Part shown: one piece after another, positions 8,296 to 16,314 of the stretch
Layout of the letters: each line of letters starts with the position of its first letter
Numbering within the stretch: position 1 is the stretch's first letter
Origin: Bacillota bacterium
Lineage (GTDB): Bacteria > Bacillota > Clostridia > Acetivibrionales > DSM-1351
Length of the DNA stretch: 25,153 bases
Direction: 5' to 3'
NCBI GenBank assembly: GCA_023415305.1
Contig: JAEZKZ010000079.1
Location: 1-25,153, forward strand
The notes under the pieces: generated by a model
What the model was told of the DNA's origin: nothing
Seen by the model: the letters and a program-made list of their open reading frames with translations, nothing else
Database searches by the model: none
Program-made: the position numbers and the translations under genes

Positions 8296-10183
8296 AAACT
8301 GTAGAAGCATACATTGTATGGGAAATGGTAAACTGGCGGTATATGAAGAAGGACCAGATATAATTCAGATATTCGGGCCACCTTACAGTTCACCATCCTA
8401 TATGAGTTTCTCGGTCTGCAAATCAGACAATATTTCAATTAAATCTGAACGGGAAAAAGAAACTGCAATCTGGATACACAAAATCTATTACAATAATGAA
8501 CGAGTCGGTCAAATACTTGATTTTGTTGACAGTGAACTTCCGTGCTTTATAAGGATAAATCAATTTGACAGGGATATTGATTTCATGTTAGAGACGGGGG
8601 AAAAGTGGAAAACTGTCCCAAATACCTCAAGATATGATAGCAGGAATGTTGATATTGGATATGTTTTTACTGCAGAAGCAGGAATATCTGTTTATGAGCA
8701 TGTCAGTTATCCCTGTCCCAGAGCAATATTTCACCAGGTGCTTATCAGGGGTGGAATTCAGGTTTCGGAGGAAAATGACAGAAAACTTATTAAATTCCGG
8801 CGGGGAAAAAGCGTTATGTTTTGCGCCGGAGGAGCCAATTATCCTGAATGCATGGAGAATGCCAAAGCTGTATTGGATGCCGACATCAATATTCTACTTG
8901 ACCGCACAAGGGAGTATTGGATAAACTACAGCAATGAAAGAAGGGATTTTAAAAGAGCCATTCCTGATGGCTTCGTTTATAAAGACCAGCTTCTGTCGAT
9001 GATTGACAGTGTTTCAATACTTTTAAAAACCCAGCAGGGTGTTGACGGAGGAGTGCTGGCGGGACATAATTACCATCTGGCCTATGTAAGAGATCAGTAT
9101 GGTGTGGCTAGATGTTTTCTGGAACTGGGATATTTAAAGGAAGCCAGAATGATTTTGAATTTCTACTGGGAAATATGGAAAAGGCATGGAGTTATTCATA
9201 ATGCACAAGCTATCGGTATAGATAACATATTTCATATTCATGAAAATGATGAGGTGGAAATCACAGCCTATCTTATTATTCAGGCCTTTGATTATTATGA
9301 AAAAAGTAATGACAGATCTTTTATAACGGAAATTTTCCCAATGCTGGAATGGGCCTGGAATGTTCAGCTTAAGCACATTGAGGGAGATATGCTGCCATTT
9401 AACGGCGATGAAACTTATATAGCCGGAGGAATACTACCCAGGAGTGCTATTAATGACGGATCTGCCGAAGCCACCTTTCTGTTTGTTGCAGCGGGAGAAA
9501 GACTGATAAGGTGGTTAAAGGAGAATGAAAATGCAGGCGATGTCAGTATTCTTTCGATGATTAAAAGCTGTGAGGATATTATCCGGCAGGTAAACAGCAG
9601 TTTTCCAGGGAATTTTATTGTAAATGGCAACATTCTTACCAATAATACTAACAGGTGTAACAATAAGAATATTCCCCGATACAGGCATGGAGTGTGCCAG
9701 AGCTGCGGGTATTTCGGCTGGAACGAGCGTGATTACAGCGACAGATATGTATGTTACAAGTGCTTCAGCCCTAATAATTCCTACGAGGAAGATGATAAAA
9801 AAGAGTATTATATCCAATCTGTAAAGCTTATGCCTTTATACATAAAGAGCTCTGCTTTTGATAATGAGATTATGAAAGAAATGATCTTAAAGCTAGCGGA
9901 GGAGTATGGGCATACTGGTAAATTACCCTCCTGCAAAGGCGGTAATCTCACTGTGGGGTATGATTACGGCATATTACTTTACAATCTGACAAAGGTGGGA
10001 CATAGACTGGCACAGGATGTTTTTCTGAAGCTGATTTCTGTTATTGACTCAGCGGGAGCTTGGTCAGAGTACTATGAGAACGACTGCCCCTCAGGAACGA
10101 GATACAGACCCTGGGAAAGCGGAATTAATCTTGAAGCGGCAATCAACTTTGCATTGAATTGGGATTTGAAGGTTGATTTGTAA
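8279..10183 (+). CDS. GH15-like six-hairpin glycosidase with zinc-ribbon-like insert
   Basis: This 634-residue protein has no signal peptide. An N-terminal beta-rich domain (about 1-220) is followed by a helical (alpha/alpha)6 barrel (about 230-630). The barrel entry GHNYHLAYVRDQYGVARCFLELGYLKEA matches the RD..G.AR.....G element of GH15 glucoamylase-like enzymes. HENDEVEITAYLI and GDETYI could supply catalytic acids. Between barrel helices lies a cysteine cluster C473-x2-C476-x15-C492-x2-C495, spaced like a zinc ribbon and unusual for this fold. The ATG overlaps the rhamnosidase end by 17 nt, with GAGGGAGG upstream, so translation is coupled. The gene is the last of the operon, 15 nt before the terminator stem. 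It probably cleaves a further linkage of the same imported sugar. The exact GH family and reaction are not recognised. Confidence 0.78.
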   Translation: MEPSYENCRSIHCMGNGKLAVYEEGPDIIQIFGPPYSSPSYMSFSVCKSDNISIKSEREKETAIWIHKIYYNNERVGQILDFVDSELPCFIRINQFDRDIDFMLETGEKWKTVPNTSRYDSRNVDIGYVFTAEAGISVYEHVSYPCPRAIFHQVLIRGGIQVSEENDRKLIKFRRGKSVMFCAGGANYPECMENAKAVLDADINILLDRTREYWINYSNERRDFKRAIPDGFVYKDQLLSMIDSVSILLKTQQGVDGGVLAGHNYHLAYVRDQYGVARCFLELGYLKEARMILNFYWEIWKRHGVIHNAQAIGIDNIFHIHENDEVEITAYLIIQAFDYYEKSNDRSFITEIFPMLEWAWNVQLKHIEGDMLPFNGDETYIAGGILPRSAINDGSAEATFLFVAAGERLIRWLKENENAGDVSILSMIKSCEDIIRQVNSSFPGNFIVNGNILTNNTNRCNNKNIPRYRHGVCQSCGYFGWNERDYSDRYVCYKCFSPNNSYEEDDKKEYYIQSVKLMPLYIKSSAFDNEIMKEMILKLAEEYGHTGKLPSCKGGNLTVGYDYGILLYNLTKVGHRLAQDVFLKLISVIDSAGAWSEYYENDCPSGTRYRPWESGINLEAAINFALNWDLKVDL

Positions 10184-10198
10184 CTAAGTTAAATATTT

Positions 10199-10235
10199 AA
10201 AAGCGGAGACAGGTAAACCCTGATCTCCGCTTTTT
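10199..10235 (+). terminator. Rho-independent terminator of the sugar operon
   Basis: Stem GCGGAGA (10203-10209) pairs with TCTCCGC (10224-10230). It is extended inside by CAGG/CCTG across one bulged A, and TTTTTT follows. It lies directly after the last glycosidase gene. Confidence 0.93.
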
Positions 10236-10408
10236 CTGCATTCTACAAAACAGCGCAATACATTTTGTAACACAAAGTCCCGGTATTTTATCGTGATTAA
10301 TTGAGAATTAGACTTCCTTAATAATTACACAGATGGTAATATATAGGTGAGCAGATCGTGTTTTAGAGGCGGAACTATTATATGAACCGGGGTATGTTGG
10401 CTCGTTAA
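10236..10408. other. Spacer without a recognisable gene
   Basis: Nothing convincing is seen here. A short frame from about 10355 (A-D-R-V-L-E-A-E...) stays open to a stop at about 10490, but it has no start or ribosome binding site. It overlaps the gene remnant that follows, so it may be the other part of the same decayed gene or chance. Confidence 0.4.
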
Positions 10409-10864
10409 TTAATTGGGAGATGGGCTACGGTAGATTTTCCTCTAATTTCCCAACTGGAAAAGTTTTTCATCCAGAAGGGTTACAATTGTGAATATGACCA
10501 TTTAAGAGTTGTTTATCAAAAGGAATATCCAAATAAGCAAAAGGCATACATGAATATATATTTTGATTTCAGAAAATTAGAGCAAATGATTTTTGAATTC
10601 AAAGCTCCGCATTTAAGTAAAGTATTAAGAAGTTATGACCAGATTGACGATGAGCTGAAAGCACTGGTATTTAATCGTACAAAAATATGCGATGGCTGCG
10701 GTTATTGCATTCAAACTGATAAGTCGGGAAAACGGAAACGTCTCGCAATTAAACTTGAGCACTATGGGGAAACGAGCGCCAAATATCCGCTGTTCCCGTC
10801 ATTTGTCTGGAATGATCTAACCGAAGGAATGATAAAAATTGTTAAAAAGTTGTTTACCTTTTAG
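10409..10864 (+). pseudogene. Probable 5'-truncated gene, small cysteine-motif protein
   Basis: A frame is open from just after a stop at 10406-10408 to the TAG at 10862-10864 (151 codons). The first ATG is at 10550, but it has no ribosome binding site. The 47 residues before it look protein-like (LISQLEKFFIQKGYNCEYDH, then VVYQKEY) and continue smoothly into YFDFRKLEQ. The gene therefore seems to have lost its start. The C-terminal half carries ICDGCGYCIQTDKSGKR, a CxxCxxC cluster as in small metal-binding proteins, then a segment rich in aromatic residues (YPLFPSFVW). The function is unknown. It lies between a sugar operon and the ribosomal operon, at a likely rearrangement boundary. If the ATG at 10550 is used, the product would be 104 residues. 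Confidence 0.6.
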
Positions 10865-10947
10865 AAGGCGTATTATATGCTAATTAACTACAATAATAAT
10901 TACTGTAAATGTTAACGCACAGTCGGATGCTTCATATTCCTGGAGAC

Positions 10948-10977
10948 TTGACAAAAGACATCTGTGAGTGATAGAAT
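10948..10977 (+). promoter_or_regulatory. Sigma-A promoter of the L7Ae-rpsL-rpsG-fusA-tuf operon
   Basis: TTGACA (10948-10953) and TAGAAT (10972-10977) are separated by 18 nt. They lie about 60 nt before the L7Ae-like gene. The -35 box is a perfect consensus, as expected for a strong ribosomal operon. Confidence 0.8.
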
Positions 10978-11036
10978 TATTCAGTGCATTATTTTTGTGC
11001 CTTTTTTTGTGTGTTAAAAAACGGAGGAGTTAAACA

Positions 11037-11279
11037 TTGTTAGAGGATTTAAAACACTGTAAAAAAACAGTCGGCGTTAAACAGTCTACAAAAGCTGTGG
11101 AAAACGGTGTGGCAGCAGAAGTAATTATTGCAAAAGACTGCGAACAAAGGGTTGTGAGAAATATCATCGAACTTTGTGAAAAAGCATCCGTTACAATAAC
11201 ATATGCAGACTCTATGAAGCAGCTTGGAAAAGCGTGCGGTATTGAGGTTGAGGCCGCTGTTGCATGCATTCTAAAGTAA
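11037..11279 (+). CDS. ybxF: L7Ae-family ribosomal-like protein (YbxF type)
   Basis: This 80-residue member of the L7Ae/L30e/S12e/Gadd45 family binds kink-turn RNA. It is normally encoded just before rpsL in Firmicutes, which is exactly its place here. The start is a TTG at 11037 with a perfect GGAGGAG site 7 nt upstream; there is no competing ATG. Family features are the VGVKQSTKAVENG segment (basic, RNA-facing), VIIAKDCEQRVVRNI, the VTITYADSMKQLGKACGIEV core and the short hydrophobic C-terminal strand. Length and gene order match the family. In Bacillus the homologue binds K-turns in vitro but its cellular role is unclear. Confidence 0.9.
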   Translation: MLEDLKHCKKTVGVKQSTKAVENGVAAEVIIAKDCEQRVVRNIIELCEKASVTITYADSMKQLGKACGIEVEAAVACILK

Positions 11280-11418
11280 TTAGTATATAAAGCATAGTTA
11301 CAATAGGATTTTTTGTTTCAGTTATATTTATCTATCGTCCCAGCTTGGTTTGGGGAGGATATATATATAATATATTAAGTGTAAAAACACTTTATTTATC
11401 TTGAAAGGAGGTGTACTA

Positions 11419-11847
11419 ATGCCAACATTTAATCAGCTGGTTAGAAAGGGCAGAGAAGTTATTGAAAAGAAATCAACTGCTCCAGCTCTCCAGAAAGGTT
11501 TTAACTCACTGAAGAAGAAACCCACAGATATAAGCAGCCCTCAAAAGAGAGGTGTTTGTACTGTTGTTAAGACTTCAACACCAAAGAAGCCTAACTCAGC
11601 GCTTCGTAAAGTAGCCAGAGTTCGTCTTACAAATGGTATAGAAGTAACTGCGTATATTCCTGGTATAGGTCATAACCTGCAGGAACATAGCGTTGTTCTT
11701 ATCAGAGGTGGAAGAGTTAAAGACTTACCTGGTGTAAGGTACCACATTATCAGAGGTACTCTTGACACTGCCGGAGTTGCCAAAAGAATGCAGGCCCGTT
11801 CAAAATACGGTGCTAAGCGTCCTAAGGCAGGTGCCGCTAAAAAGTAA
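11419..11847 (+). CDS. rpsL: 30S ribosomal protein S12
   Basis: This 142-residue S12 is part of the decoding centre of the 30S subunit. The start is ATG at 11419 behind AAAGGAGG. A TTG at 11401 in the same frame overlaps that site and is rejected. The N-terminus MPTFNQLVRKGR, the decoding-site loop TPKKPNSALRK (whose lysines are classical streptomycin-resistance positions, here wild type) and the GVRYHIIRGTLDTAGV segment are all standard. The protein is longer than the E. coli form (124) because of an insert near SLKKKPTDISSPQ and a basic C-terminal tail, as is usual in Clostridia. It is the second gene of the operon. Confidence 0.98.
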   Translation: MPTFNQLVRKGREVIEKKSTAPALQKGFNSLKKKPTDISSPQKRGVCTVVKTSTPKKPNSALRKVARVRLTNGIEVTAYIPGIGHNLQEHSVVLIRGGRVKDLPGVRYHIIRGTLDTAGVAKRMQARSKYGAKRPKAGAAKK

Positions 11848-11977
11848 TACCACAGCGTGCTGACAATTAAAATGTTAGGTGCTTAGTACGTGATTATATA
11901 TATATTAAATGCTTGATTAAGAGAACATAGGTTTTATAAAATGATCTATTATCTGTTAAACTGTTAAGATATATTAA

Positions 11978-12060
11978 ATGAATCTCCGTTACAAATGGAG
12001 AGGACCTCGCACCTGTAGCAATATCTGTATCATGCAGAAGCTAGCTGCGAGGAGATTCAT
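11978..12060 (+). ncRNA. Structured RNA element between rpsL and rpsG (unassigned)
   Basis: An 83-nt segment is closed by a perfect 10-bp stem, 11978-11987 (ATGAATCTCC) with 12051-12060. Inside are CCTCGCA (12005-12011) with TGCGAGG (12046-12052), TAGC (12016-12019) with GCTA (12040-12043), and CTGT/GCAG around 12025-12037. A competing hairpin TCTCC/GGAGA (11983-11987 with 11997-12001) uses the same bases as the outer stem. No T-run follows, so it is not a simple terminator. I recognise no known riboswitch class. It could be a regulatory site for S7, a processing site, or an inserted repeat. Confidence 0.6.
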
Positions 12061-12061
12061 T

Positions 12062-12126
12062 GTACTTGCGCTGACGTCGGTTTAAACCACGAGTACCTGT
12101 GATACGTTCTATGGGTATAACCCATA
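12062..12126 (+). promoter_or_regulatory. Two further hairpins just upstream of rpsG
   Basis: GTACTTG (12062-12068) pairs with CGAGTAC (12090-12096), with one G-T pair. The enclosed loop contains the palindromes GACGTC and GGTTTAAACC. TATGGGT (12110-12116) pairs with ACCCATA (12120-12126). The second hairpin ends about 19 nt before the ribosome binding site of rpsG and could influence its translation. Confidence 0.6.
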
Positions 12127-12157
12127 CAAAATGTTATCATAAAAGGAGGGAAGTAAG

Positions 12158-12628
12158 GTGCCAAGAAAAGGTCATATTTCAAAAAGAGACGTTTTACCTG
12201 ATCCAATATACGGAAGTAAAATAGTTACCAAACTCATCAACAATGTTATGTATGATGGTAAGAAGGGTGTAGCTCAACAAATCGTTTACGATGCTTTCGA
12301 TATTCTCAAAGAAAAAACTGGAAAAGATCCATTGGAAGTTTTTGAGGAAGCTATGGCAAACATTATGCCTGTGCTGGAAGTAAAAGCAAGAAGAGTTGGT
12401 GGTGCTACCTACCAGGTTCCTATGGAAGTTAGACCTGATAGAAGACAAGCTTTGGGTTTAAGATGGCTTGTTGATTACTCTCGCAAAAGAGGCGAGCGTA
12501 CTATGAGGGAAAGACTTGCTGGTGAATTATTAGACTCTATCAACAACATGGGTGGAGCATATAAGAAGAAAGAAGATACTCATAAAATGGCTGAAGCTAA
12601 CAGAGCATTTGCCCATTACAGATGGTAA
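12158..12628 (+). CDS. rpsG: 30S ribosomal protein S7
   Basis: This 156-residue S7 is the primary 16S rRNA-binding protein that starts assembly of the 30S head. The start is GTG at 12158 with AAAGGAGGG upstream, giving MPRKGHISKRDVLPDPIYGS. The conserved RNA-binding core is seen as VLEVKARRVGGATYQVPMEVRP and RRQALGLRWL, and the C-terminus NRAFAHYRW is the usual one. Length and sequence are ordinary. The gene is preceded by a structured spacer, and its last codons are part of a perfect 13-bp hairpin. In E. coli S7 represses its own translation by binding the rpsL-rpsG spacer; whether that holds here is unknown. Confidence 0.98.
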   Translation: MPRKGHISKRDVLPDPIYGSKIVTKLINNVMYDGKKGVAQQIVYDAFDILKEKTGKDPLEVFEEAMANIMPVLEVKARRVGGATYQVPMEVRPDRRQALGLRWLVDYSRKRGERTMRERLAGELLDSINNMGGAYKKKEDTHKMAEANRAFAHYRW

Positions 12629-12671
12629 GTATATAAGACCATCTGTAATGTAGTATCGTTGGTAAACGATA
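12614..12671 (+). promoter_or_regulatory. Tandem hairpins at the rpsG stop codon
   Basis: A perfect 13-bp stem pairs 12614-12626 (CATTACAGATGGT) with 12638-12650. It includes the last four sense codons and the first base of the stop codon. A second stem TATCGTT/AACGATA (12654-12660 with 12665-12671) follows. No T-run is present, so they are more likely attenuation, stability or processing elements than terminators. Confidence 0.7.
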
Positions 12672-12847
12672 GTGTATTTATAGAAGGTAATTTTATTATT
12701 TTCTATACTGCATCTTTGCAAAGTTGGGTATCATAAAAAGATAAATGCGCAATATAACAAAAAATGAAGAATTGATAAAAATCGCATATTTGAAATAATT
12801 GCAGATTTATATTTGTCAATTTGGACTATCGTGAAAGGAGGGTAATC

Positions 12848-14935
12848 ATGCCCAGGCAATTTGACTTACAACATACAAGAAATATCGGTATAATGGCTCA
12901 TATTGATGCAGGTAAAACTACAACAACAGAGCGTATACTGTTTTATACAGGTAAGACTCACAAGATCGGCGAAGTTCATGAAGGTGCTGCTACTATGGAC
13001 TGGATGGAGCAGGAGCAGGAGAGAGGTATAACCATTACTTCTGCGGCTACAACAGCTCAATGGAAAGGTAACAGAATAAACATTATTGACACGCCGGGGC
13101 ACGTTGACTTCACTGTTGAAGTTGAAAGATCTCTTCGTGTACTCGATGGTTCAGTAACAGTTTTCTGTGCTAAAGGTGGTGTTGAACCCCAATCTGAAAC
13201 AGTTTGGAGACAGGCTGATAAGTATGGAGTTCCACGTATGGCATATGTTAACAAGATGGATATTATGGGAGCCGATTTTTATAATGTAATCGGAATGATG
13301 AAAGACAGACTACATTGTAATGCGGTACCAATACAATTACCAATTGGTAGTGAGGATAGTTTTACAGGTATTGTTGATTTGATTAACATGAAGGCTTTGA
13401 TCTTCAAGGATGATTTGGGTCAGTTAATCGATGAGGCTCCAATCCCTGACGACATGGCCGATGTTGTTAAAAAATATCGTGATCTATTAATAGAATCAGT
13501 TGCTGAACAAGACGAAGACACTATGATGAAGTACCTTGAAGGTGAAGAACTCACTATTGAGGAAATTAAGACTGGAATCAGACTAGCAACCATTGGTTTA
13601 AAAATGATTCCTGTTGTTTGTGGTTCATCATACAAAAACAAAGGTGTACAGCAGATGCTGGATGCAGTTGTTGATTTTATGCCATCCCCACTTGATATCC
13701 CGGCAATAAAGGGTATGTCAGTAGACGGTGAAACTGAAATCGAAAGACCTGCAGATGACAATGGTCCTTTTGCAGCTCTTGCATTCAAGATTATGACTGA
13801 CCCTTATGTTGGTAAACTCTGCTTCTTTAGAGTATATTCCGGAACATTGAACTCAGGTTCATACGTTCTTAACTCTACAAAAGGTAAGAGAGAAAGAATC
13901 GGTAGAATTCTGCAGATGCATGCTAACCATAGAGAAGAAATACAGGTGGTTTATTCAGGAGATATAGCTGCTGCTGTTGGTCTTAAGGATACAACAACAG
14001 GAGATACTCTTTGTGAAGAAAACAATCCTGTTATTCTCGAATCAATGGAATTCCCTGAACCTGTTATAGAAGTAGCTATTGAGCCTAAAACTAAGGCAGG
14101 ACAGGAAAAGATGGGTATTGCATTACAGAAGCTGGCTGAAGAAGATCCAACCTTTAGAGTTCATACAGATGCTGAAACTGGTCAAACCATTATCGGCGGT
14201 ATGGGTGAGCTCCACCTTGACATCATCGTTGACAGAATGCTAAGAGAATTCAAGGTTGAAGCTAATGTTGGTAACCCACAGGTTTCCTACAAGGAAACTA
14301 TCCGTAAGGCTGTTAAGTCAGAAATGAAGTATGCTAGACAGTCTGGTGGTAAAGGTCAGTACGGTCACTGCGTAATCGAAATTGAACCGAGAGAACCGGG
14401 TGCTGGTTACGAATTCGTAAACAAAATCACTGGTGGTGCTATTCCTAAGGAATACATCGGACCAATCGATGCTGGTATACAGGAAGCAATGCAGGCCGGT
14501 GTACTTGGCGGATATAACGTAGTTGACGTAAGAGTTACTCTTGTTGATGGTTCTTACCATGAAGTTGACTCCTCAGAAATGGCGTTTAAGATTGCAGGTT
14601 CTATGGCATTTAAAGATGGTTGTAGAAAAGCAAGTCCTGTTCTTCTTGAACCTATCATGAAAGTCGACGTTAACGTTCCTGAAGAATATATGGGAGACGT
14701 AATGGGCGGACTTAACTCAAGAAGAGGACGTATTGAAGGTATGGAAGCACGCAGTGGCGCACAGAACATAAGAGCAATGGTTCCATTGTCAGAAATGTTC
14801 GGTTACGCAACTTCACTCCGTTCTTCAACACAGGGAAGAGGTACCTTCTCAATGGAAACCAGTCACTTCGAAGAAGTGCCTAAGAGTATCCAGGAAAAGG
14901 TTGTTGCAAGCAGAGGCGTTAAGAGTAACGACTAA
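12848..14935 (+). CDS. fusA: Elongation factor G
   Basis: This 695-residue GTPase catalyses ribosome translocation and, with RRF, recycling. The start is ATG at 12848 behind AAAGGAGGG. The in-frame TTG at 12821 is upstream of that site and is rejected. The G domain is complete: AHIDAGKTTTTER (P-loop), GITITSAATT (switch), DTPGHVDF and NKMD. It is followed by domain II (about residues 300-390), the domain III/IV core with GGMGELHLDII and the domain IV loop region, and a C-terminal domain V ending VVASRGVKSND. Length is normal. The gene lies third in the str-type operon; the 219-nt gap from rpsG contains the two hairpins described. Confidence 0.98.
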   Translation: MPRQFDLQHTRNIGIMAHIDAGKTTTTERILFYTGKTHKIGEVHEGAATMDWMEQEQERGITITSAATTAQWKGNRINIIDTPGHVDFTVEVERSLRVLDGSVTVFCAKGGVEPQSETVWRQADKYGVPRMAYVNKMDIMGADFYNVIGMMKDRLHCNAVPIQLPIGSEDSFTGIVDLINMKALIFKDDLGQLIDEAPIPDDMADVVKKYRDLLIESVAEQDEDTMMKYLEGEELTIEEIKTGIRLATIGLKMIPVVCGSSYKNKGVQQMLDAVVDFMPSPLDIPAIKGMSVDGETEIERPADDNGPFAALAFKIMTDPYVGKLCFFRVYSGTLNSGSYVLNSTKGKRERIGRILQMHANHREEIQVVYSGDIAAAVGLKDTTTGDTLCEENNPVILESMEFPEPVIEVAIEPKTKAGQEKMGIALQKLAEEDPTFRVHTDAETGQTIIGGMGELHLDIIVDRMLREFKVEANVGNPQVSYKETIRKAVKSEMKYARQSGGKGQYGHCVIEIEPREPGAGYEFVNKITGGAIPKEYIGPIDAGIQEAMQAGVLGGYNVVDVRVTLVDGSYHEVDSSEMAFKIAGSMAFKDGCRKASPVLLEPIMKVDVNVPEEYMGDVMGGLNSRRGRIEGMEARSGAQNIRAMVPLSEMFGYATSLRSSTQGRGTFSMETSHFEEVPKSIQEKVVASRGVKSND

Positions 14936-14949
14936 TTTTAAGTTAATTG

Positions 14950-14998
14950 CAAGAGTTTAACTCTTGTTAAGGAATGATTAAGTAAATTTACTCGTTCC
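14950..14998 (+). other. Two small hairpins between fusA and tuf
   Basis: CAAGAGT (14950-14956) pairs with ACTCTTG (14960-14966), and GGAATGA (14971-14977) pairs with TCGTTCC (14992-14998, one G-T pair). Neither has a terminator T-run. They lie in the 126-nt fusA-tuf gap and may mark mRNA processing. Confidence 0.5.
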
Positions 14999-15061
14999 TC
15001 AAATAAACCAAAATCTACAAAGTGGCGCAATGCGTCTTTATGAAAGGATGGAGATTTTAAA

Positions 15062-16264
15062 ATGGCTAAGGCTAAATTTGAAAGAAACAAACCACACGTT
15101 AATATCGGAACAATAGGTCACGTTGACCATGGTAAGACTTCTTTAACAGCTGCTATCACTAAAGTTCTTGGATTCCTCGGAAGAGCTGAAGTTAAAGATT
15201 ATGGTTCAATTGACTCAGCTCCAGAAGAAAGAGAAAGAGGTATCACAATCAATACTGCTCACGTTGAGTATCAAACAGAAACAAGACACTACGCTCACGT
15301 TGACTGCCCAGGCCACGCCGACTATGTTAAGAACATGATCACCGGTGCTGCTCAGATGGACGGTGCTATCCTCGTTGTTTCAGCTGCTGATGGCCCAATG
15401 CCACAGACAAGAGAACACATCCTTCTTGCTGGTCAGGTTGGAGTTCCATATATAGTAGTATTCTTGAACAAGTGCGATATGGTTGATGACGAAGAACTTA
15501 TCGAATTGGTTGAAATGGAAGTTAGAGAATTATTAAGCTCATATGACTTCCCAGGCGATGATACTCCTATCGTTAGAGGTTCAGCGCTTGCAGCTCTTGA
15601 ATCTACTTCAACTGACGTTAATTCTCCTGAATATGCTCCAATTCTTAAGCTTATGGATGAAGTTGACAGATATATCCCAACTCCTGAAAGAGCAACTGAC
15701 AAGCCATTCATTATGCCAGTCGAGGACGTTTTCTCAATTACTGGTCGTGGTACTGTTGCTACCGGTAGAGTTGAAAGAGGTATTGTTAAGGTTGGAGACG
15801 AAGTTGAAATCGTTGGTTTGATGGAAGCTCCTAAGAAGACTACCGTTACTGGTGTTGAAATGTTCAGAAAGCTTCTTGATCAAGCTCAGGCTGGTGATAA
15901 CATCGGAGCCCTCTTAAGAGGTATCCAGAGAACTGATATTGAAAGAGGTCAGGTTTTAGCTAAGCCAGGTTCAATCAAGCCTCACACTTACTATGAAGGT
16001 CAGGTTTACGTTCTGACTGCAGCAGAAGGTGGAAGACACAAACCATTCTTCAATGGTTACAGACCACAGTTCTACTTCAGAACAACTGACGTTACAGGCG
16101 TTATCGAAATTCCAGAAGGAACTGAAATGGTTATGCCTGGTGACCACATCACAATGAAGATCAAATTGATCACTCCTATCGCTATGGAAGAAGGACTTAA
16201 GTTCGCTATCCGTGAAGGTGGTAGAACAGTTGGTGCTGGTAACGTTTCAAAGATTATCGAATAA
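15062..16264 (+). CDS. tuf: Elongation factor Tu
   Basis: This 400-residue EF-Tu delivers aminoacyl-tRNA to the ribosome. GTPase motifs are intact: GHVDHGKTSLT, DCPGHADYVKNMITG with the catalytic histidine, NKCDMVDD and the GSALAAL element. Domains II and III carry the usual GRGTVATGRVERG and GGRHKPFFNGYRPQFYFRT segments. The C-terminus is KIIE rather than the common KILE. The start is ATG with GAAAGGATGG upstream. A strong terminator follows the gene, so it is the last gene of the operon. Codon use is strongly biased, as expected for one of the most expressed genes. Whether the genome has a second tuf copy cannot be seen. Confidence 0.98.
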   Translation: MAKAKFERNKPHVNIGTIGHVDHGKTSLTAAITKVLGFLGRAEVKDYGSIDSAPEERERGITINTAHVEYQTETRHYAHVDCPGHADYVKNMITGAAQMDGAILVVSAADGPMPQTREHILLAGQVGVPYIVVFLNKCDMVDDEELIELVEMEVRELLSSYDFPGDDTPIVRGSALAALESTSTDVNSPEYAPILKLMDEVDRYIPTPERATDKPFIMPVEDVFSITGRGTVATGRVERGIVKVGDEVEIVGLMEAPKKTTVTGVEMFRKLLDQAQAGDNIGALLRGIQRTDIERGQVLAKPGSIKPHTYYEGQVYVLTAAEGGRHKPFFNGYRPQFYFRTTDVTGVIEIPEGTEMVMPGDHITMKIKLITPIAMEEGLKFAIREGGRTVGAGNVSKIIE

Positions 16265-16314
16265 TATTATCCGGTAATTTCGATTGTTAATAGATTTAAT
16301 AATCACATAAATGG

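Larger units (their letters stand above)
11848..12157 (+). other. Long rpsL-rpsG intercistronic region
   Basis: This is 310 bp with no gene. The first 130 nt are AT-rich and featureless. From 11978 to 12126 it is packed with hairpins, listed separately. The rpsG ribosome binding site (AGGAGGG) follows at about 12145. In many Firmicutes this gap is only a few tens of bases. Confidence 0.8.

Noticed and set aside
13420..13788. 122-codon minus-strand frame opposite fusA.
   Set aside because: It is a codon-bias shadow of the highly expressed EF-G gene, with no ribosome binding site. Similar frames opposite tuf were rejected for the same reason.
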